Source of the DNA: JBJXGV01 sp046160485
Lineage (GTDB): Bacteria > Orphanbacterota > Orphanbacteria > JBJXGV01
Length of the DNA stretch: 64,000 bases
Direction: 5' to 3'
Assembly: GCA_046160485.1 (NCBI GenBank)
Contig: JBJXGV010000028.1
Span: 376,589-440,588 of the forward strand
Numbering within the stretch: the first letter of the stretch is position 1; every line of letters begins with the position of its first letter. The translations under genes and the position numbers were made by a program. Below, in pieces: positions 28,801 through 36,551 of the stretch. The notes under the pieces are model-generated. The model was not told the DNA's origin, did not search any database, and saw nothing but the letters and a program-made list of their open reading frames with translations.

Positions 28801-29193
28801 TTAGCGCTTCGAGAACTGGAACCGCTTGCGAGCACCCGGCTGTCCGTACTTCTTGCGCTCCTTCATGCGCGGATCGCGCGTGAGGAGCCCCGAAAGCCGA
28901 AGCGTGCGGCGGTGCGCGGGGTCGAACATAACGAGCGCGCGCGCCACGCCGAGGCGAACCGCGCCGGCTTGGCCGGCCGCTCCGCCACCAGAAACGTTCA
29001 CGATGACGTCGAAGCGGTCGCGCGTCGCGGTGACCTCGAGCGCAAGCTCGGCCATCGTGACGAGCACGTCGCGGCAGAAATACTCCTTCGGCGAAATGCC
29101 GTTGACGATCCGGCGGCCTTCGCCCGGGACGAGCCGTACTCGCGCGACGGACGACTTGCGCCGGCCTACCGCCTGGTAACTCTCAACTGACAT
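28801..29193 (-). CDS. rpsI: 30S ribosomal protein S9
   Basis: Small-subunit protein reaching the P-site tRNA through its C-terminal tail (130 aa, normal). Conserved: the start YQAVGRRKSSVARVRLVPGE, NVSGGGAAGQAGAVRLGVAR and the basic end KYGQPGARKRFQFSKR. Starts 27 bases after rplM, the standard rplM-rpsI pair. Confidence 0.98.
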   Translation of the reverse strand: MSVESYQAVGRRKSSVARVRLVPGEGRRIVNGISPKEYFCRDVLVTMAELALEVTATRDRFDVIVNVSGGGAAGQAGAVRLGVARALVMFDPAHRRTLRLSGLLTRDPRMKERKKYGQPGARKRFQFSKR

Positions 29194-29220
29194 CGGAATG
29201 TATTCCTCCTTGTCCCCGGC

Positions 29221-29655
29221 TTAACCGCGAAGTGCGTAGGCCTCGGGATTCTGTGCGGTGTGCGGGTGTCCCGCGTCCGGGTAGACGAACAGATTCTTGT
29301 GGATCGCGCGGCCCATGCGGCCCTTCGGCAACATCCCCCAGACGGCCTTGCGGATGATCTGGTCGGGATGCTCTTCTTTCATGCGGCGAAACGAGACGCT
29401 CTTGAAGCCGCCGTAGTAGCCCGAGTGATGGGTGTAGCGCTTCGTATCCGCTTTCGTTCCCGTGATTCGAATCTTCGTGGCGTTGATGACGACGACATGA
29501 TCGCCGGTTTGCACGTGCGCGGTGTACTCCGGCTTCCCTTTTCCGAGAAGAAGCACGGCGACCTCGCTCGCCAAACGGCCCAGAACTTGACCCTCCGCGT
29601 CGATCACGAGCCAACGCGACGGGACCTCTCCCTTCTTCATCGAAGGCGTACGCAT
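29221..29655 (-). CDS. rplM: 50S ribosomal protein L13
   Basis: Early-assembly large-subunit protein (144 aa). Conserved: WLVIDAEGQVLGRLAS, GDHVVVINATKI, YTHHSGYYGG and the region AVWGMLPKGRMGRA. The frame stays open upstream past 29700, but ATG at 29655 gives the family's normal length; AAGGGGG lies 11 bases upstream. A promoter is visible further up, so rplM leads the ten-gene operon. Confidence 0.97.
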   Translation of the reverse strand: MRTPSMKKGEVPSRWLVIDAEGQVLGRLASEVAVLLLGKGKPEYTAHVQTGDHVVVINATKIRITGTKADTKRYTHHSGYYGGFKSVSFRRMKEEHPDQIIRKAVWGMLPKGRMGRAIHKNLFVYPDAGHPHTAQNPEAYALRG

Positions 29656-29713
29656 ACGGTGACAAACCCCCTTAAAGGCTTCCCCTGCAAAGTGCTCCCA
29701 GATTGAAACGCCT

Positions 29714-29742
29714 AGGTTATCGGCCAAGCCTTTCAGCGTCAA
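29714..29742 (-). promoter_or_regulatory. Promoter of the rplM-rpsI operon
   Basis: TTGACG at 29742-29737 and TAACCT at 29719-29714 with a 17-base spacer. It gives a leader of about 50 bases before the rplM ATG. It lies just downstream of the mtnA stop and marks the head of the long ribosomal/isoprenoid operon. Confidence 0.55.
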
Positions 29743-29754
29743 GGATTTTTCTGG

Positions 29755-30819
29755 TCATTCCGGGTCTGTTTCGCCACGCCGGGCGGAGCCGAAAAGCTCG
29801 AGGAGCGCCGGCCCGAACGGAGGCCGCACGACCCCCTTCTCTAGGATGAAAGCCGTGACGAGCGCTGCCGGGGTTACGTCGAACGCGGGGTTCATCGTGC
29901 GCACCCCCTCGGGGACGATCGTCTCGCCGAACGGGGCCGCGACTTCGCGGGCATCACGCTCTTCGATCGGGATCGCCGCGCCCGACGCGATCGACAAGTC
30001 GAGCGTCGACGACGGCGCCGCGACGTAGAACGGGACGCCGTGATGGCGGGCGCCGAGCGCGGCGCCGAGCGTGCCGATCTTGTTGGCGAAATCACCGTTC
30101 GCAACGATCCGATCGGCGCCGACGATGACCGCGCGGACGCCTTCGCGCCCGATCAGGTATGGCGCGGCGCCGTCGCAGATGACCGTGACGGGAATCCCCG
30201 CGCGCGACAGCTCCCATGCGGTAAGCCGCGCTCCCTGGAAGAGCGGCCGCGTTTCGTCCGCGAGCACGCGGATCCTCTTCCCGGCTTCGACCGCGGCGTA
30301 GACGACCGCGAGGGCCGTACCGATTCCGGATGTCGCCAGGCCGCCGGCGTTGCAGTGCGTCAGCACCGTGTCGCCGTCTGAGAGAAGCTCGGCGCCCGCG
30401 CGGCCGATCGCGCGCGAGAGTTCGAGATCTTCGCGATGGATAGCTTCGGCCTCCGAAAGGAGGCGATCCCAGAGATCGCGCGATGATTGCGCGCTCGCTG
30501 CGGCTGCGACGGCAGACATGCGGTCGAGGGCCCAGCGCAGGTTCACGGCGGTCGGGCGCGTCGCAGCAAGGAACGCGTGAACGTCGAGGAGTCGCGCGCG
30601 AAATCGGTCGAGCGGTGCGTTGCGATCGGGCGTCAGGCCGAGAACGAGTCCGTACGCGGCGGCAACGCCGATGGCGGGAGCGCCGCGAACCGCGAGGCGG
30701 CGAATGGCGTCAGCGACTTCCTCGACGCGTTCGCACTCGATGTACACCAACTCGCGCGGCAGGCGTGTCTGCTCGATCAGCCGCACCTTTCCATCTTTCC
30801 ACGCGACCGTGTCGATCAC
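29755..30819 (-). CDS. mtnA: S-methyl-5-thioribose-1-phosphate isomerase
   Basis: Methionine-salvage enzyme converting methylthioribose-1-phosphate to the ribulose form (354 aa). Hallmarks: VRGAPAIGVAAAYG, the catalytic-Cys motif THCNAGGLATSG, ETRPLFQGARLTAWEL and GADRIVANGDFANKIGT with the catalytic Asp. The GTG start at 30819 overlaps the maf stop as GTGA. No other methionine-salvage gene lies in this window. Related eIF2B-like proteins are the alternative, but the active-site residues favour MtnA. Confidence 0.94.
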   Translation of the reverse strand: MIDTVAWKDGKVRLIEQTRLPRELVYIECERVEEVADAIRRLAVRGAPAIGVAAAYGLVLGLTPDRNAPLDRFRARLLDVHAFLAATRPTAVNLRWALDRMSAVAAAASAQSSRDLWDRLLSEAEAIHREDLELSRAIGRAGAELLSDGDTVLTHCNAGGLATSGIGTALAVVYAAVEAGKRIRVLADETRPLFQGARLTAWELSRAGIPVTVICDGAAPYLIGREGVRAVIVGADRIVANGDFANKIGTLGAALGARHHGVPFYVAAPSSTLDLSIASGAAIPIEERDAREVAAPFGETIVPEGVRTMNPAFDVTPAALVTAFILEKGVVRPPFGPALLELFGSARRGETDPE

Positions 30820-31499
30820 GACGTCTCCCTCTCGTTGAATCGATCGCGCCCGGGGGCGCCCCGCTCCCCGCGAAGCGCGCGCGCGAGTTCGAGCAACCGG
30901 TAGAGCGGCAGCCCCACGACGTTCAGATAGTCGCCGCGCACCTCGCGCACGAGGAGCGCTCCCTGCCCCTGAATTCCGTAGGCGCCCGCCTTATCGAGCG
31001 GTTCCGCCGTGGCGACGTACTCGTCGATTTCTCGATCGGTCAGATCGCGAAACACGACCTGCGTCGATTCCGCCGCGACGCGCGTCGCGCCGTCGCCGCG
31101 GGCAAGCGCGATGCCGGTGACGACGCGATGCGATCGGCCCGCGAGCGTGCGGAGCATTCGCCGTGCGTCCGCATCGCCGGCCGGCTTACCGAATACGGCG
31201 CCGTCGACGACAACGACCGTGTCAGCGCCGAGTATGAGCGCCCCGCCGAACTCCCGGCGCACGGCCGCCACCTTCAGCGAGGCGACGCGGCTCGCACCCG
31301 CCGCGGGGTCCTCGCCGGGGAGAAATGTTTCATCGATCTCGGCAGGGGCCGTTCGCACCGGGACGCCGAGGGTTTCGAGGATTTCACGGCGCCGCGGCGA
31401 TCGCGACGCGAGCACGATCTGGCGCGCATCTCCGAGAATCCAGCGAGCCAGCATCGGCGGCCCGCCCGTGTCGTCTTCGCGCAAGCCGTCAAGTGGCAT
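30816..31499 (-). CDS. maf: Maf-like nucleotide pyrophosphatase
   Basis: House-cleaning nucleoside triphosphate pyrophosphatase for non-canonical or m5-type nucleotides, implicated in septum control (227 aa from the first ATG). Signatures: IVLASRSPRRREIL, VRTAPAEIDETFLPGE, ILGADTVVVVDG and DKAGAYGIQGQGALLV. The ATG at 31499 lies only nine bases after a clear -10 box, which would make the message nearly leaderless. The in-frame ATG at 31454 starts closer to the conserved domain (MLARWILGDARQIVLAS) and would leave a 48-base leader. Confidence 0.93.
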   Translation of the reverse strand: MPLDGLREDDTGGPPMLARWILGDARQIVLASRSPRRREILETLGVPVRTAPAEIDETFLPGEDPAAGASRVASLKVAAVRREFGGALILGADTVVVVDGAVFGKPAGDADARRMLRTLAGRSHRVVTGIALARGDGATRVAAESTQVVFRDLTDREIDEYVATAEPLDKAGAYGIQGQGALLVREVRGDYLNVVGLPLYRLLELARALRGERGAPGRDRFNERETS

Positions 31500-31508
31500 C
31501 GGGAGGCG

Positions 31509-31537
31509 ATGCTAGGGTGCGCACCGAGGATCGTCAA
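31509..31537 (-). promoter_or_regulatory. Promoter of maf-mtnA
   Basis: TTGACG at 31537-31532, 17-base spacer, TAGCAT at 31514-31509. The expected transcription start near 31502 lies about three bases before the first maf ATG. It is divergent from a second promoter 47 bases away. Confidence 0.55.
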
Positions 31538-31583
31538 GCCAGTCCGCCGACCGCGGACAATCGCCCGCGCCATGCCATCATCG

Positions 31584-31613
31584 TTGCGCCCGGGACTCTC
31601 GTCCGGCTAGAAT
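31584..31613 (+). promoter_or_regulatory. Promoter of the methyltransferase gene
   Basis: TTGCGC at 31584-31589, 18-base spacer, TAGAAT at 31608-31613. Expected start near 31620, two bases before the ATG at 31622. No ribosome-binding site fits between, so the transcript would be leaderless. Confidence 0.45.
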
Positions 31614-31621
31614 GGGCGGCT

Positions 31622-32332
31622 ATGGCACGAGACATGGAAATCCAAACGCGGACGCTCGACGCGCTGGCGTATCTCGATCACTACAATAGCTGGCTCATCG
31701 ATAAGATCCGGCCGTTCCTGGGGCAGCGCATTCTCGAGGTGGGGTCGGGCATCGGCAACATGGCCGCATACCTGCTCGATCGCGAGCTGATCGTGACGTC
31801 CGACATCATGCCGGAATACCGTGAGGCGCTCGCGAAGCGGTTTGCGGAGAACCCGAACGTGCACGTCACGAGTTTCTCGCTCGACAACGGCGACGGGAAG
31901 GAAGACGTCGCGCGGCATAACATCGACACGATCGTTAGCGTCAATGTGCTCGAGCACATCGAGGACGACCGCGGCGCGATCGGGCACATGGCGGCGCTCC
32001 TCCCGAAGGGGGGCCGCCTCGTGATCCTCGTGCCGGCGCTTCCCGCGCTCTTCGGCACGCTCGATGTCTACCTGCATCATTACCGGCGCTATCGCAAGCA
32101 AGAGCTGCGCGGCCTCTTCGAGGGGGCCGGCTTCGCGGTCGACGACATCTTCTACTTCAATTTCTTTGGGATCTTCGGCTGGTTTCTGAACTCGCGGGTT
32201 CTGCGACGCGAGATTCTCCCTCCCGGACAGCTTCGGCTCTTCAACACACTCGCGCCGGGTTTCCGTGCGGTCGAGTCGGCGGTGCCGTTTCCGATCGGGC
32301 AGTCCCTGATTATCGCGGGGACGAAGAAGTAG
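31622..32332 (+). CDS. Class I SAM-dependent methyltransferase
   Basis: Cytoplasmic Rossmann-fold methyltransferase (236 aa) of the small-molecule/lipid type. SAM motif I is ILEVGSGIGNMAAY (from residue 37), the acidic residue after strand 2 is in IVTSDIMPEY, and the post-III region is IVSVNVLEHIEDD. The C-terminal part (HHYRRYRKQELRGLFEGAGF, FFGIFGWFLNSRVL) resembles methyltransferases found in glycan or lipid clusters. The frame is open upstream, but ATG at 31622 follows a promoter directly. It stands alone on the plus strand. Substrate unknown. Confidence 0.88.
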   Translation: MARDMEIQTRTLDALAYLDHYNSWLIDKIRPFLGQRILEVGSGIGNMAAYLLDRELIVTSDIMPEYREALAKRFAENPNVHVTSFSLDNGDGKEDVARHNIDTIVSVNVLEHIEDDRGAIGHMAALLPKGGRLVILVPALPALFGTLDVYLHHYRRYRKQELRGLFEGAGFAVDDIFYFNFFGIFGWFLNSRVLRREILPPGQLRLFNTLAPGFRAVESAVPFPIGQSLIIAGTKK

Positions 32333-32342
32333 CGCGGGCGCG

Positions 32343-32723
32343 CTAGCCGACCTTCAGCGCCAACAACGATCGGACTTTCTCGATCACGAGCGAAGGGCGG
32401 AACGGCTTCGTGATGTACTCGTCGGCTCCCGCCTGCACGGCGCACTCACGATCCTTCGCCTGACCCTTAGCGGTGAGCAGAATCACGTAGATGTCGCGAA
32501 GGTCTGCGTCGCTCTTGATGATGCGGCACAGCTCGAAGCCGTCCATCTTCGGCATCATCACGTCGAGAAAGAGAACCTCCGGCTTCGATTGCCGAATCGT
32601 GACGAGAGCGTCGTTGCCGTCTTCCGCGCTCGTGACGTCGTAGCCCTCTTTCTTAAGGACGTAGACGAGCGAGCGAAGGATAAACGGTTCATCGTCGACA
32701 ACCATCACGCGCCGAGCCTGCAT
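32343..32723 (-). CDS. Single-domain response regulator (CheY-like)
   Basis: Stand-alone receiver domain (126 aa) without an output domain. Phosphorylation site Asp54 in LFLDVMMPKMDG, acidic pair Asp10/Asp11, Thr84 in LLTAKG and Lys106 in ITKPF are all present, so it should be active. It is the last gene of a three-gene unit with an anti-sigma-type kinase and a STAS protein, nine bases apart. This suggests that phosphorelay input meets partner switching. The cognate histidine kinase is not in the window. Confidence 0.93.
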   Translation of the reverse strand: MQARRVMVVDDEPFILRSLVYVLKKEGYDVTSAEDGNDALVTIRQSKPEVLFLDVMMPKMDGFELCRIIKSDADLRDIYVILLTAKGQAKDRECAVQAGADEYITKPFRPSLVIEKVRSLLALKVG

Positions 32724-32732
32724 GGCAATCTC

Positions 32733-33185
32733 CTACGCGCTTTCCGAGCGCTCTGCCGTTCGCTGCACTCTCCCCGCAAGACGGCGCCGCACGACAAAGC
32801 GATTTCCTTCGCCGCCGGGGACTTCGATCCTGAACTCATCGGTGAGCTTCTTGACGAGATGAATCCCGTAGCCACCCTCGTTCGGCTTGGTGAGGTCGGG
32901 CCGCGTGTAGGTCGCCGGATCCATCGAGCGGCCATAGTCGCGAATAGAGAGTTCGAGCCACTCGTCCGATAGCGAAAGTGCGATGTCGATCGGGCCGCAC
33001 AGCTTCTCGCCGTACGCGTGTCGCACGGAGTTCGTCACGAGTTCGCCGAACACGAGCGAAATATCCGGTATGAGATCCGAATCTTCCGTGGAAAGCGCAT
33101 CGAGGCATTCGCGGAGCCACGTGCGAGCCATGGTCGCCTCGGCGAGGTTATTCGCGATCCGCTTTTCGAACCTCATGGGCTTCAC
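32733..33185 (-). CDS. RsbW/SpoIIAB-type anti-sigma serine kinase (HATPase)
   Basis: GHKL ATP-binding protein (150 aa) of the anti-sigma-factor/serine-kinase family. The N-box reads LVFGELVTNSVRHAYGE with Glu48 and Asn52. The G1 box is a little degenerate (IRDYGRSMDP) and the G2 part is EGGYGIHLVKKLTDE. Such proteins bind a sigma factor or other partner and phosphorylate a STAS antagonist. The STAS protein is encoded 12 bases upstream. GTG at 33185; an ATG at 33176 is the alternative start. Confidence 0.9.
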   Translation of the reverse strand: MKPMRFEKRIANNLAEATMARTWLRECLDALSTEDSDLIPDISLVFGELVTNSVRHAYGEKLCGPIDIALSLSDEWLELSIRDYGRSMDPATYTRPDLTKPNEGGYGIHLVKKLTDEFRIEVPGGEGNRFVVRRRLAGRVQRTAERSESA

Positions 33186-33197
33186 CCGGAAGCGCGC

Positions 33198-33545
33198 TTA
33201 ACGTTTCGCAGCGAGGAGGCTCTCGATCGCATGAGTCTCCGACGGAAAAATGTCGAAGATCCTATCGAGGCGCGTGAGCTCGAGGACCTTTCTCACCTCG
33301 GGCTTAAGTCCGGCGAGCTTCACGTCGCCACCTTTCGCGCGTGCGCTCTTCAGAGCTTTCACGAGCGCGCCGAGCCCGCTCGAATCGACGTAGTCGAGAC
33401 CCGAAAGCGAAAAAATTGCTTTCGTCGCACCGTCGTTGAATTCCCGGTCGAACGCGTCGAGAAGCTCGCGTGAATTCCCCGCGTCGAGTTCCCCAGAAAT
33501 GCGGCAGATCGAAACGCTGTCGCGCCTCTCGATGTCCAGCTTCAT
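33198..33545 (-). CDS. STAS-domain anti-anti-sigma factor
   Basis: Small SpoIIAA/RsbV-type antagonist (115 aa). The phosphorylatable serine lies in LDYVDSSGLGAL (Ser55/Ser56), and the start ISGELDAGNSRELLDAF is typical. ATG at 33545 is preceded by GAGGAGGAG, a strong ribosome-binding site; the upstream in-frame start at 33587 is less likely. First gene of the unit, behind a sigma-28-like promoter. Confidence 0.93.
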   Translation of the reverse strand: MKLDIERRDSVSICRISGELDAGNSRELLDAFDREFNDGATKAIFSLSGLDYVDSSGLGALVKALKSARAKGGDVKLAGLKPEVRKVLELTRLDRIFDIFPSETHAIESLLAAKR

Positions 33546-33599
33546 AAACTCCTCCTCGCTTGCGGTTTCGCGACCGGAAACACCCATTCAACTGTGTTT

Positions 33600-33627
33600 C
33601 TATCGGCAGCGCGGCGCGGAGTCTTAA
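33600..33627 (-). promoter_or_regulatory. Sigma-28 (FliA)-like promoter of the STAS/kinase/receiver unit
   Basis: TTAAG at 33627-33623, a 15-base spacer, then GCCGATAG at 33607-33600. The FliA consensus is TAAAG-N15-GCCGATAA, so 11 of 13 defined bases match with exact spacing. It gives a leader of about 50 bases to the STAS ATG. No TTGACR-type promoter is visible in this gap. Confidence 0.5.
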
Positions 33628-33636
33628 GTCCGGTTC

Positions 33637-34401
33637 CTACGGGCGAATCGCGAGGATGGCGAGGTTCCGGCCGGCGGTGCCGCCGCTGCCACGATGCGAG
33701 TGGAGCAGATCTCGGCGGCAGACCGTGCAGAGGTCGACCGTGTGCAGATGCGCTTCGCGCAGGCCGGCGCGCGCAAACGCAAGGCGGTGCGCGGCATGCA
33801 GATCGACGTGCCGCGCGTCGGGGAGTATCTCCGCGCCGAAGGCGTCGCGGAATGCGGCCGCGACCTCCGGGCCGACCTCGAAACACTCGGGGCCGATCGA
33901 TGGGCCGATCCAGATGTGAAGCTCGTCGGGGCGTGTGCCGAATCGCGCACCGAGCGCGGCGACAAGCTGCGCGCCGACGCCGGCGATCGTGCCGCGCCAC
34001 CCCGCGTGAGCCAGACCGATCGCGCGCCGCACGGGGTCGACCGCGAAGAGAGGAACGCAGTCCGCCACGCGAATCTCGAGCGCAAGACCGGGCACGTCGG
34101 TCGCGAGCCCATCGGCGTCGCCTGCACACCACTCCTCGCCGGGTGCTCGCGCCGGCGACGCGTCGCCGTGCGCGATCGCGATCACATCTGCACCGTGCAC
34201 TTGGCGCAGCGAAACAAAACGGGCGGATCCATCGCAGAGCGCGCGGCGCAGAGGCTGCCCGCTCCGCTCCGGGTCGCCGCCCCACACGACGCTGAGCCCA
34301 TGCACAATCCACGAAAACTCGTCGAGCCCATCGAACGTGATGTACGGAACTTCACCCGCGTGCGCGAGCGACCACGATGCGCGACTCTGGGCCGGCGTCA
34401 C
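33637..34401 (-). CDS. pgeF: Laccase-domain purine nucleosidase / peptidoglycan editing factor PgeF (YfiH family)
   Basis: Zinc enzyme (254 aa) of the YfiH/PgeF family, described as a purine nucleoside phosphorylase/adenosine deaminase and as a peptidoglycan editing factor. The motifs fit: SLRQVHGADVI, VADCVPLFAVD, LAHAGWRGTIAG and IGPSIGPECFEVG. Metal-ligand His and Cys residues sit in these motifs and near the C-terminal HTVDLCTVCR. The GTG start overlaps the relA/spoT stop as GTGA. It is the last gene of the tRNA-led recJ/relA run. Confidence 0.93.
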   Translation of the reverse strand: MTPAQSRASWSLAHAGEVPYITFDGLDEFSWIVHGLSVVWGGDPERSGQPLRRALCDGSARFVSLRQVHGADVIAIAHGDASPARAPGEEWCAGDADGLATDVPGLALEIRVADCVPLFAVDPVRRAIGLAHAGWRGTIAGVGAQLVAALGARFGTRPDELHIWIGPSIGPECFEVGPEVAAAFRDAFGAEILPDARHVDLHAAHRLAFARAGLREAHLHTVDLCTVCRRDLLHSHRGSGGTAGRNLAILAIRP

Positions 34402-36551
34402 GTCGACGCGGCTTCCTTGCGCCCGACAAGCCGTACGCCGCGAATCCGCTCGATCGCTTTAATCACTTTTTGCAGGTGACTGAGGTTCTTCACGTCGATG
34501 ATGAAGCTGCCGCGCGCTTCTCCGGCATCCGACGTGATCTCGAGCGTCTTGATGTTCGTCTCCATTTTCGTCAGCACGCTCGCGACGTCGGCGAGCAGAC
34601 CCGGCCGGTCGTCGCCCAAGAGGCGCACGTGTACGGGAAACGATTGGGTCGGCTCGACGTCCCACTCGACGGCGACACGGCGCTCAGGTTCGACATCGGT
34701 TCGCAGCGTGTTCGGGCAGTCGGCGCGATGAACCGACACGCCGCTGCCGCGCGTGATGAGCCCGGAGATGCGATCTCCCGGAACCGGCTGGCAACATCTC
34801 GCGAATCGGATCATCAGATTGTCGACGCCCTGAATCTTCACGCCGCGCACCGAGCGCCGCGCGAGTTTCATGAAGCGGTCGAGCGAGAGGATCTTATCGG
34901 GCGGCTTCTCCTCCCCCGCGTCATCCTCCTTCAGCTTGTTGATGACATGACGGATCGAGGCGTCGCCGCGCCCAACCGCGGCGAAGAGATGATCGAGGTC
35001 GGGGTGCCCCGTCGCCTGCGCCAGATCCGTGAGCCGCTTCTCGTCCTTCTCCTTGATGCGTTCGCGCTTGAGCTCGCGGTCGAGCATGTCGCGTCCGAGA
35101 ACGACGCTCTGGTCGAAGGCCTTCGCCTTCACGTAGTGGCGAATCTTCGTGCGCGCCCCAGCGGTCTTGACGATCTTGAGCCAATCGCGGTGGGGCTCGC
35201 TCGACGGGTTCGTGAGGATCTCGACCGTGTCGCCGCTCTTGAGTTCGTGGCGAAGCTGCACGATTTTCCCGTTCACCTTCGCACCGACGCAGTGATTGCC
35301 GACCTGCGTGTGAACCAGAAACGCGAAGTCGAGCGGCGTCGATCCGCTCGGAAGCTTCTTCAGATCCCCCTTCGGCGTGAAGACGAAAACTTCGTGCTGG
35401 AAAAGATCGCCCTTCAGCGACTGCATGAAATCGCGCGGATCGGTCAGGTCTTCCTGCCACTCGAGAATCTGCCGCAGCCAGCGCATCTGTTCTTCGAGTT
35501 CCTTGTCGGTCACGTTTCCTTCTTTGTACTTCCAGTGCGCCGCGATGCCGTGTTCGGCTGTGCGGTTCATGTCGCGCGTTCGAATCTGGAATTCGACCAT
35601 GTCGCCATTCGGCCCGATCACAGTCGTGTGGAGCGACTGGTACATGTTCGACTTCGGCGTCGCGATGTAGTCCTTGATCCGATCGTGCACGGGCGTGAAT
35701 AGCGTGTGGATAAGACCGAGGATGTGGTAGCAGTCTTTCTCGGAATCCGTGACGACGCGGATACCGAACAGATCGTGGATCTCCTCGAATTCCTTCTGGC
35801 GCTTCTTCATCTTTCGGTAGATCGACGCGAAGCTTTTCGGCCGCCCGACGAGTTCCGCGCGGATGCCGTTTTCTTCGAGCTTCGCCGAGAGCGGCCCCGT
35901 CACTTCCTCGATGTATTTCTCGCGCTCGGTGCGCTTCAGCGATACCTTCTCGACGAGCGAACGGTATGCTGGCGGATCGAGGTACTTCAGCGAGAGGTCC
36001 TCGAGTTCCCAGCGGATGCGCGCGATTCCGAGGCGGTGCGCGATCGGCGCGTAGATCTCCTGCGTCTCTTGCGCGATGCGCTGCTGTTTCTCCGGCGAGA
36101 GGTATTGAAGCGTTCGCATGTTGTGAAGGCGGTCGGCGAGTTTGATCAGAATGACGCGAATGTCCTGCGCCATCGAGATGAGCATCTTGCGCCAGTTCTC
36201 CGCCTGCTGCTTCTCGGGGCTCTCGAACTTCAGCTCCGAGATCTTCGTGACGGCGTTGACGAGATACGCTATCTCGGAGCCGAAGCGGCGCTCGATTTCG
36301 GCGTTCGTGACGCCGCAGTCTTCGGAGACGTCGTGGAGCAGTCCGGCCGCGATCGTCACGGAGTCGAGATTTAGGTCGGAGAGAGTCTTGGCGACTTCGA
36401 CGCAGTGCGACATGAAGGGCTCGCCCGAACGGCGCGTCTGATCGCCGTGGCGCTCGAACGAATACTCGAATGCGCGGTCGATCAGCGCCCCGTCGCGTCC
36501 GGGGCGCTTGAGGGATTCGAGATCGGCGCGGAGCGCTATCGCCTCGTCCAC
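34398..36551 (-). CDS. relA: Bifunctional (p)ppGpp synthetase/hydrolase (RelA/SpoT, Rsh)
   Basis: Stringent-response enzyme (717 aa). The N-terminal HD hydrolase is intact (HDVSED, His73/Asp74), so it can degrade ppGpp. The synthetase domain shows RPKSFASIYRKM, FGIRVVTD and YQSLHTTVIGPNG. A TGS domain (TPKGDLKKLPSGSTPLDFA...GDTVEILT), a zinc-type CCQPVPGD region and a C-terminal ACT domain follow. As the only Rsh gene seen here, it looks like the ancestral bifunctional Rel. GTG start in TAGTG, overlapping the recJ stop. Confidence 0.96.
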   Translation of the reverse strand: MDEAIALRADLESLKRPGRDGALIDRAFEYSFERHGDQTRRSGEPFMSHCVEVAKTLSDLNLDSVTIAAGLLHDVSEDCGVTNAEIERRFGSEIAYLVNAVTKISELKFESPEKQQAENWRKMLISMAQDIRVILIKLADRLHNMRTLQYLSPEKQQRIAQETQEIYAPIAHRLGIARIRWELEDLSLKYLDPPAYRSLVEKVSLKRTEREKYIEEVTGPLSAKLEENGIRAELVGRPKSFASIYRKMKKRQKEFEEIHDLFGIRVVTDSEKDCYHILGLIHTLFTPVHDRIKDYIATPKSNMYQSLHTTVIGPNGDMVEFQIRTRDMNRTAEHGIAAHWKYKEGNVTDKELEEQMRWLRQILEWQEDLTDPRDFMQSLKGDLFQHEVFVFTPKGDLKKLPSGSTPLDFAFLVHTQVGNHCVGAKVNGKIVQLRHELKSGDTVEILTNPSSEPHRDWLKIVKTAGARTKIRHYVKAKAFDQSVVLGRDMLDRELKRERIKEKDEKRLTDLAQATGHPDLDHLFAAVGRGDASIRHVINKLKEDDAGEEKPPDKILSLDRFMKLARRSVRGVKIQGVDNLMIRFARCCQPVPGDRISGLITRGSGVSVHRADCPNTLRTDVEPERRVAVEWDVEPTQSFPVHVRLLGDDRPGLLADVASVLTKMETNIKTLEITSDAGEARGSFIIDVKNLSHLQKVIKAIERIRGVRLVGRKEAAST

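Noticed and set aside
32331..32344. Palindrome AGCGCG-GG-CGCGCT between the convergent methyltransferase and receiver genes
   Set aside because: The two-base loop and lack of T-runs argue against a bidirectional terminator; such GC palindromes are frequent in this composition.
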